A stretch of DNA of 19,476 nt from Porphyromonadaceae bacterium UBA7203 (GTDB lineage Bacteria > Bacteroidota > Bacteroidia > Bacteroidales > Muribaculaceae). The notes beneath the pieces are model-generated. The model worked only from the letters and a program-made list of their open reading frames with translations. It was not told where the DNA came from and ran no database searches. Below, one piece after another: positions 15,294-19,476 of the stretch (positions within the stretch are counted from its first letter, which is position 1; the number at the start of each line of letters is the position of its first letter). The translations under genes were made by a program, and so were the position numbers. The stretch is from positions 1 through 19,476 of the forward strand of contig DKUN01000021.1 of assembly GCA_002490725.1 (NCBI GenBank), given 5' to 3'.

Positions 15294-16052
15294 TTATCTG
15301 ATGTTCCAGCAAATTGTGCCGCTTTGCGAGGGCTTGGCGGGGTCGGCCGAGTATCTGAGCTGTTTTGAGGCGTTGACGCATGCCTGGCGCACTTCGGCCT
15401 CGCGTGAGCCGAATCCGCTCGATTTGACAAAGACTGCCGAGGTTACCTGGCCGGCGGAGTTGACAGCTACCCTCACCCACACTTTGCCGATGGCGTTTTT
15501 GATGCCGGGGTCGGGCTTGTTCTGCAGTTTGCGTCCTTCGAGTCCGAGGCCTTCGGATGTCGGGTTGTTGCCCGTGGCCGCATTGCCGTCGGCCGATGTG
15601 CCCGAGGCTTGATTCTCTGAAGCTTTCAGGCCTGTGGCCTTGCCTAACTTGGCCTGGATTGCGGCGCGCTTCTGCTCTTCGATTTCCTCTTTTGTCGGTC
15701 CGGCGGGTTTGGACTCTTCAGGTTTGGTTACCTGTTGGTCATCGGGTTGCGGGTCGGGGGCGGCTACCGGGTCGGGGGCGGCTTCGCCGCTGCCTGAGTC
15801 GGTCATGTCGGTGCCTCCGTCGTTGCTCGTGGCGGCCGATGCCGCCACCCCGTCGACCTGTGGCGTCGGGTTGGTTTTAATTTCTTTATAGTCAATGTCG
15901 GCAAAAAACACCTCCTGCTCTTCTGCGTCGGGGGCGTTGGGCAGGGAGGCGCTGGCCGGCGCTATATAAACGGTCAGCAGCGTCAGCAGCATCAGTGCGG
16001 CCAGCAGCGTAGTCAGCCCCAGGGCAATGAGTCTGTCGCGTTTATTTTCCAT
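15294..16052 (-). CDS. tonB: TonB-family energy-transducing protein
   Basis: This 252-residue protein is anchored by one N-terminal transmembrane helix (about 8-30). A long acidic and Pro-rich periplasmic linker follows (35-120: TPQVDG, APDPVAAPDPQPDD), then a charged helix (KEEIEEQKRAAIQAKLG, 121-137), and a C-terminal TonB/TolA-like domain (about 185-252: KVWVRVAVNSAGQVTSAVFVK). Such proteins pass ExbB/ExbD-derived proton-motive energy to outer-membrane TonB-dependent transporters. The C-terminus is atypical, lacking a classical TonB YP motif, so a TolA-like or dedicated role is possible. I start it at the ATG at 16052, which overlaps exbD by 11 bases. The longer frame to 16172 would add low-complexity residues inside exbD. 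Confidence 0.88.
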   Translation of the reverse strand: MENKRDRLIALGLTTLLAALMLLTLLTVYIAPASASLPNAPDAEEQEVFFADIDYKEIKTNPTPQVDGVAASAATSNDGGTDMTDSGSGEAAPDPVAAPDPQPDDQQVTKPEESKPAGPTKEEIEEQKRAAIQAKLGKATGLKASENQASGTSADGNAATGNNPTSEGLGLEGRKLQNKPDPGIKNAIGKVWVRVAVNSAGQVTSAVFVKSSGFGSREAEVRQACVNASKQLRYSADPAKPSQSGTICWNIR

Positions 16053-16509
16053 TGGCTTTTGGTGAGGTAGAGGCGGAGGGGGCGGAGGTTGCCAGCACGA
16101 CGCGTACGTTGTTTTCGGCGCCGATGTTGAGCATTTCGACCACGCGGCCGTAGGGCACCTCGCGGTCGGCATAAAGGGCCACGAACGAGGTCGGATTCTC
16201 TTCGGTTTCCTGTTGGTGGAGAATGGTGAAGAATGTCTGCAACTGGCTTTCGTGGTTTATTGAATCAAGAAGCTGCCAGTCGGCGCCTTCGCCATACATG
16301 GTGGCGGTGCGGCCTTCGGCGTCGAGATATATCCGGGCCGTAGGCTTCAGGGTTGTTTGCGTCGAGCTTTCGGGCAGGTTGACCTCCAGAGCGTTGGGAA
16401 AAACGAATGTGCTGGTCACCATGAAGAAGATGAGCAGCAGAAATATCACGTCGGTCATCGAGGCCATGGAGAAGGTGGCCGACATGTCGAATTGTCGTTT
16501 CAGGGCCAT
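16042..16509 (-). CDS. exbD: ExbD/TolR-family biopolymer transport protein
   Basis: This 155-residue protein has a short cytoplasmic N-terminus, one transmembrane helix (about 18-38, SMASMTDVIFLLLIFFMVTS) and a periplasmic domain. The essential proton-path Asp is D20 in MTDVIFLLL. It partners with ExbB in the inner-membrane proton-driven motor that energises the TonB protein. The periplasmic domain has the usual VALYADREVPYGRVVEMLNIG element near residues 108-128. It starts 5 bases after exbB and overlaps the tonB-like gene by 11 bases, so exbB-exbD-tonB form a coupled unit. Confidence 0.95.
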   Translation of the reverse strand: MALKRQFDMSATFSMASMTDVIFLLLIFFMVTSTFVFPNALEVNLPESSTQTTLKPTARIYLDAEGRTATMYGEGADWQLLDSINHESQLQTFFTILHQQETEENPTSFVALYADREVPYGRVVEMLNIGAENNVRVVLATSAPSASTSPKANGK

Positions 16510-16514
16510 GGCTT

Positions 16515-17138
16515 TCAGGCAGGTTCGTTGAGCATGTCCATGAATTCCATGGTTTTGCCTTCAAGCAGCGTCATCACCGAGTTGATGCGGGCAACCAGGT
16601 AGTTGTAGGCAAACAGGGCGGCAACGCCGACAACCAGACCGGCCACGGTGGTTACCAGGGCGGTGTAGATGCCGTCGGCAAAGGTGGCCAGCGTGGCGGC
16701 AGAGCCGGCGGTGGCCATGGCGTGGAAAGCCTCGACCATGCCGATTACCGTGCCGAGAAATCCGAGCATCGGGGCGCCGGCGGCGGTAGTGGCTAGCCAG
16801 GGCAGGCTCTTGCCGAGACGGGCAATTTCGATGTTGCCCATGTTCTCAATCGTGACGAGCACGTCTTGCATCGGGCGGCCTATGCGGGTAATGCCTTTGG
16901 CAATCAGGGCACTGTAGGCGGTAGGCGTGCTTTTGCAGAGGTTGAGAGCGCTTTCGATTTCGCCTTCATGGATATAGTCCTTGATGCGGTTCATGAAGGT
17001 CGGGTCCTGATGGCTGGCGCGGTTGATTACCAGCATGCGTTCAATGAAAATGTAGATGCAGATGAGCGCCAGGAGCGCCAGCGGAATCATGATGAAGCCG
17101 CCCTGCAGGCAAAGTGACCAAAGCGAAAGTTCTTCCAT
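16515..17138 (-). CDS. exbB: ExbB/TolQ/MotA-family proton channel
   Basis: This 207-residue inner-membrane protein has three hydrophobic helices (about 12-34, 110-135 and 155-180) and a cytoplasmic loop between the first two. The conserved GFLGTVIGMVEAFHAMA (124-140) and the Thr/Gly-rich ADGIYTALVTTVAGLVVGV (153-171) are the family core that forms the proton channel pentamer around ExbD. Its gene follows pdxJ after 76 bases that show no TAnnTTTG element, so it is likely read from the pdxJ promoter. Confidence 0.95.
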   Translation of the reverse strand: MEELSLWSLCLQGGFIMIPLALLALICIYIFIERMLVINRASHQDPTFMNRIKDYIHEGEIESALNLCKSTPTAYSALIAKGITRIGRPMQDVLVTIENMGNIEIARLGKSLPWLATTAAGAPMLGFLGTVIGMVEAFHAMATAGSAATLATFADGIYTALVTTVAGLVVGVAALFAYNYLVARINSVMTLLEGKTMEFMDMLNEPA

Positions 17139-17214
17139 TTGTTTTTGAGGTGAATATGAGTGAGATGAGTTAATGCTGATTGAGTTTTGACGGCATGCGC
17201 GAACCGGGAGGAGG

Positions 17215-17934
17215 TTATTGCACTTTGAGGAGCTCGCGATAGCGCCTGATGGTTTCTTCGAGGCCGAGATAGAGCGCGTCGCAGATAAGGGCGTGACCTA
17301 TGCTGACTTCGTTGAGGTGGGGAACGCGCGAGGCGAAGAAGCCGAGGTTGTCGAGACTGAGGTCATGGCCTGCGTTGAGGCCGAGGCCGCAGCTGCGTGC
17401 CTGGCGGGCGGCGGTTACGTAGGGCTCGACGGCGGCTTCGGGGTTGGAGGGATATTTGTCGGCATAGGGCTTGGTGTAGAGCTCCACTCGGTCGGCTCCG
17501 GCCTTAGCGGCGGCGCAGACCTGAGCCGGGTCGGCGTCGATGAAGATGCTCGAGCGGATGCCAGCGTCGCGCAGCGTGTCGACTATTTCGCTGAGAAATT
17601 CCATGTTGGCTATTACATCCCAGCCAGCCGACGAGGTTATGGCCTCGGGCGAGTCGGGCACCAGCGTTACCTGGGTGGGCTTTACCCTGACCACGAGTTC
17701 CATGAATTCGCGGCTCGGGTAGCCTTCAATGTTGAATTCGGTGCGCAGTGCCGGACGCAATGTCAGCACGTCGGCGCGCGTAATGTGGCGTTCGTCGGGG
17801 CGGGGATGGACGGTGATGCCTTGTGCGCCGAAGCGCTCGCAGTCGAGCGCGGTTTCGAGCAGGTTGGGCCGGTCCTCGCCCCTGGCGTTGCGGAGAGTGG
17901 CGATTTTATTTATATTTACGCTAAGTTGGGTCAT
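17215..17934 (-). CDS. pdxJ: Pyridoxine 5'-phosphate synthase
   Basis: PdxJ condenses 1-deoxyxylulose-5-phosphate with 3-amino-1-hydroxyacetone phosphate to form pyridoxine 5'-phosphate, in the DXP-dependent vitamin B6 route. The 239-residue TIM barrel has the family's VNINKIATLRNARG (6-19), GITVHPRPDERHI (39-51) with catalytic His and Glu, a conserved NIEGYPS at about 68-74, and C-terminal GLNAGHDLSLDNLG (199-212). The ATG at 17934 touches the -33 box of the divergent nadK-side promoter. A pdxJ-exbB-exbD-tonB order with divergent nadK is recurrent in Bacteroidetes as far as I recall, so the arrangement is probably ancestral. Confidence 0.97.
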   Translation of the reverse strand: MTQLSVNINKIATLRNARGEDRPNLLETALDCERFGAQGITVHPRPDERHITRADVLTLRPALRTEFNIEGYPSREFMELVVRVKPTQVTLVPDSPEAITSSAGWDVIANMEFLSEIVDTLRDAGIRSSIFIDADPAQVCAAAKAGADRVELYTKPYADKYPSNPEAAVEPYVTAARQARSCGLGLNAGHDLSLDNLGFFASRVPHLNEVSIGHALICDALYLGLEETIRRYRELLKVQ

Positions 17935-17965
17935 TTGTAGGATTGACGATATTTATGTATCTTTG
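17934..17965 (+). promoter_or_regulatory. Promoter of the CBS-tail-nadK genes
   Basis: A -33 TTTG (17934-17937) and a -7 TATCTTTG (17958-17965) are separated by 20 bases. The -33 box overlaps the first base of the divergent pdxJ start codon. Expected transcription start is near 17972. Confidence 0.78.
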
Positions 17966-17969
17966 CATT

Positions 17970-17988
17970 TGCCAAATCTTAATTGGCA
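17970..17988. repeat. Inverted repeat in the divergent pdxJ/nadK region
   Basis: TGCCAA (17970-17975) and TTGGCA (17983-17988) form a 6-bp dyad with a 7-base spacer, just at the predicted nadK-side transcription start. It could be an operator or a leader hairpin. It is short enough to be chance. Confidence 0.4.
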
Positions 17989-18018
17989 CGCTATTTGTTA
18001 TGCTTTATAAAAGCACCA

Positions 18019-18026
18019 CAAATTTA
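18019..18026 (-). promoter_or_regulatory. Candidate -7 element of the pdxJ operon promoter
   Basis: On the minus strand this reads TAAATTTG, an exact TAnnTTTG match. The -33 position holds only a T-run. Transcription would start near 18012 and run left with a leader of about 78 bases to the pdxJ ATG. Confidence 0.5.
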
Positions 18027-18084
18027 AGAAATTATTGAGAAAGGAAAAAATTTGGTAAAGGGAAATGACATTTTAGCGCCCAAA

Positions 18085-18438
18085 ATGGCTGATGCCTCCA
18101 TCGGTTTAGCCCATCTGATGCCTCCATTTGATGAGGCGTCGGTAATTACCGTGGCCTGCCGCCCCGATGAGTTCAGCGCATCGGCCCTTGCGCGCGCCGT
18201 CGAAGACACCGATGCCCACCTGCTGAATCTCAACGTGACCGACGTGCGCCTTGACGACGGCAGAATCACCGTTGAGCTTCGCACCAGCCATCGCCATGGC
18301 GGCGCCACGGCTCGCTCGCTCGAGCGCTACGGCTTCGAGGTCATTGCCCTCAACGCCCCCGGCGGTGCCGGCAGTGACATGGCCGACGACATGTTGCGCA
18401 GCCGTGCCGCCGAGCTTCTTCACATTATAAATATATGA
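18085..18438 (+). CDS. C-terminal (ACT-like) domain of a CBS-domain protein, CBS pair absent
   Basis: The 117-residue product looks like the C-terminal domain of the CBS-domain protein that precedes nadK in many Bacteroidetes. Shared features, by memory of the family, are SVITVACRPDEFSASALARAVEDTDAHLLNLNVT, then RSLERYGFEVIAL, and a terminal INI. The full proteins are around 220 residues with two N-terminal CBS repeats that bind adenine nucleotides. Here an in-frame TAA at 18025 and the promoter at 17934-17965 leave no room for them, so the domain stands alone. The start is uncertain: TTG at 18052, ATG at 18085 or ATG at 18118. Its stop overlaps the nadK start (ATGA), which implies coupled expression. 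Confidence 0.72.
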   Translation: MADASIGLAHLMPPFDEASVITVACRPDEFSASALARAVEDTDAHLLNLNVTDVRLDDGRITVELRTSHRHGGATARSLERYGFEVIALNAPGGAGSDMADDMLRSRAAELLHIINI

Positions 18439-19322
18439 GAATTTTTCTTCACGGCTCGCGTCGAAAGGTCGACGCTCTTGAGCCGGCTCTGTTTGACCGG
18501 CTCTGGAACCACCTGATGGCTCTCGGCAGCGACGGAGGGCTGAACGTCTCGCGCAAGCTCTATGAGCTCCTGGCCGCCAAGCGTCCGCTCCCTTCGTGGG
18601 TCAGACCGGTTGACCGCGGCGAAGTGCCCGAGGCTGATTTGGCCGTATCGCTCGGCGGCGACGGCACTTTTCTGCGCACCGCCCAGTGGGTCGGCGACTC
18701 GCGTGTGCCGATTCTCGGCGTCAATGCCGGACATCTCGGTTTTCTTACCGATTTCACTATAGCCGATTTTCTGCAGGCCGATGCCGCGCTGCTCGGCCGT
18801 CTGCGCCATCAGTCGCGCAAGCTGCTGCGCGTCGAGTGCTCTGAGCCGCTGCCGGATGGTTGCTGGCCCTATGCGCTCAATGATGTGGCGCTGCTTAAAA
18901 ACGACACCGCTTCTATGATATCGGTTGCCGCCACAGTCGACGGCATGCCGCTGACGACCTATCAGGCCGACGGACTCGTCATTGCCACTCCGACCGGCTC
19001 GACCGGCTATAATCTCAGCGTCGGCGGTCCGATTCTCGAGCCGCAGGTCGACGCGCTGCTGCTGTCGCCCGTGGCGCCCCACCTGCTGGCCATGCGTCCG
19101 CTTGCTGTCGGAGGTTCGGCGCGCCTTGAGCTGACCGTTTCGGCCCGCAAGGGAGGTTTTATGCTCAGTCTTGACGGTCGGTCGTTATCGATTGCGGCCG
19201 GCGCGACGGTGATTGTTGAGGCCGCTCCGTTCCCTATAATAGTGGCTCAGCACCCTGAACACGATTTTGCGCAAACTTTGCGCTCAAAATTATTGTGGGG
19301 TGAAAGGCCTGTGCGTCAATGA
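18435..19322 (+). CDS. nadK: NAD kinase
   Basis: NAD kinase phosphorylates NAD to NADP in the cytoplasm and controls the NADPH pool. The 295-residue length is typical. Motifs are GGDGTFLR (74-81) with the catalytic GGDG, NAGHLGFLTDF (97-107), the NE/D site ALNDVALLKND (147-157), and the glycine-rich DGLVIATPTGSTGYNLSVGGP region (179-199). The ATG at 18435 overlaps the stop of the preceding short gene, which supports translational coupling. No hairpin terminator is visible after the stop. The following 46 bases are A/T-rich and lead directly into a tRNA promoter. Confidence 0.96.
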   Translation: MRIFLHGSRRKVDALEPALFDRLWNHLMALGSDGGLNVSRKLYELLAAKRPLPSWVRPVDRGEVPEADLAVSLGGDGTFLRTAQWVGDSRVPILGVNAGHLGFLTDFTIADFLQADAALLGRLRHQSRKLLRVECSEPLPDGCWPYALNDVALLKNDTASMISVAATVDGMPLTTYQADGLVIATPTGSTGYNLSVGGPILEPQVDALLLSPVAPHLLAMRPLAVGGSARLELTVSARKGGFMLSLDGRSLSIAAGATVIVEAAPFPIIVAQHPEHDFAQTLRSKLLWGERPVRQ

Positions 19323-19368
19323 TATAGAAAAATACATGAAATTTTTTTGAAAAATTTTTGCCAAAATA

Positions 19369-19400
19369 TTTGCACAGTTCAAAAAACCTTCCTAACTTTG
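19369..19400 (+). promoter_or_regulatory. Strong promoter of the downstream tRNA gene
   Basis: A -33 TTTG (19369-19372) and a -7 TAACTTTG (19393-19400) are separated by 20 bases. A- and T-tracts just upstream (19341-19366) resemble an UP-like element. Such sequences are common before stable-RNA genes. The predicted start is near 19407, about 47 bases before the tRNA. Confidence 0.82.
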
Positions 19401-19453
19401 CACTCGCAATGAGGTCACAACGGTGACACTCCAAAAGCAAAACCTCAAATAAT

Positions 19454-19476
19454 GGTGTGGTAGTTCAGCTGGTTAG
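19454..19476 (+). tRNA. tRNA gene, 5' part only (cut by the window end), possibly tRNA-Asp
   Basis: The last 23 bases read as the start of a tRNA: acceptor strand GGTGTGG (19454-19460), TA at positions 8-9, then the D-stem and D-loop (GTTC AGCTGGTTAG). The anticodon lies beyond the window. The beginning resembles Bacteroidetes tRNA-Asp by memory, but the isotype cannot be read here. Confidence 0.85.

Noticed and set aside
17218..17940. A 240-codon plus-strand frame exactly opposite pdxJ
   Set aside because: It mirrors the pdxJ frame and has no family signature. PdxJ motifs are complete on the minus strand.
1..19476. CRISPR arrays, insertion sequences, integrases or prophage genes
   Set aside because: No regularly spaced direct repeats, transposase motifs or phage genes were seen on either strand. 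The gene set and base use are uniform.

Overview
The window reads as a chromosomal segment of a Bacteroidales bacterium. A Muribaculaceae-like gut lineage is my best guess, inferred from moderately high GC, gene content and protein style. Supporting signs are recurrent Bacteroidetes-type promoters (-33 TTTG, -7 TAnnTTTG), A/T-rich leaders without Shine-Dalgarno sequences, a long-form PPi-dependent phosphofructokinase, a Bacteroidetes-type GlmU-like protein, a secreted C10 cysteine peptidase, and pdxJ-exbB-exbD-tonB with a divergent nadK.

Left part (1-4409, plus strand): a PPi-dependent phosphofructokinase and tryptophanyl-tRNA synthetase (trpS), each followed by a hairpin terminator, then a hypoxanthine phosphoribosyltransferase-adenylate kinase pair (hpt-adk) that forms a purine-salvage operon ending in a long hairpin.

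Middle part (4430-17934, minus strand): fourteen co-directional genes. In transcription order they are pdxJ (vitamin B6); exbB, exbD and a TonB-like protein (energising outer-membrane transport); a CPA2-type antiporter with a cytoplasmic tail; a GlmU-like nucleotidyltransferase/acyltransferase; ruvA; an Old Yellow Enzyme (OYE)-type flavin reductase overlapping a short-chain dehydrogenase (SDR); and a secreted C10 peptidase followed by a terminator. A second cluster follows: a 68-residue membrane protein, the two halves of a ThrE-type exporter (yjjP-like and yjjB-like), and a LysR regulator. Many junctions overlap or are a few bases apart, so much of this is probably co-transcribed.

Right part (17935-19476, plus strand): a compact divergent control region, a short orphan C-terminal domain of the CBS-domain protein that usually precedes nadK, nadK itself, and a strong tRNA-type promoter feeding a tRNA gene cut by the window edge.

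Most of the window is housekeeping, and I found no mobile element, CRISPR array or clear new defence system. The points most worth a second look are the antiporter lacking its expected core aspartate, the CBS protein reduced to its C-terminal domain, the overlapping divergent pdxJ/nadK leaders, the coupled OYE-SDR pair with a broken cysteine cluster, and the small membrane protein overlapping the ThrE-type exporter genes.
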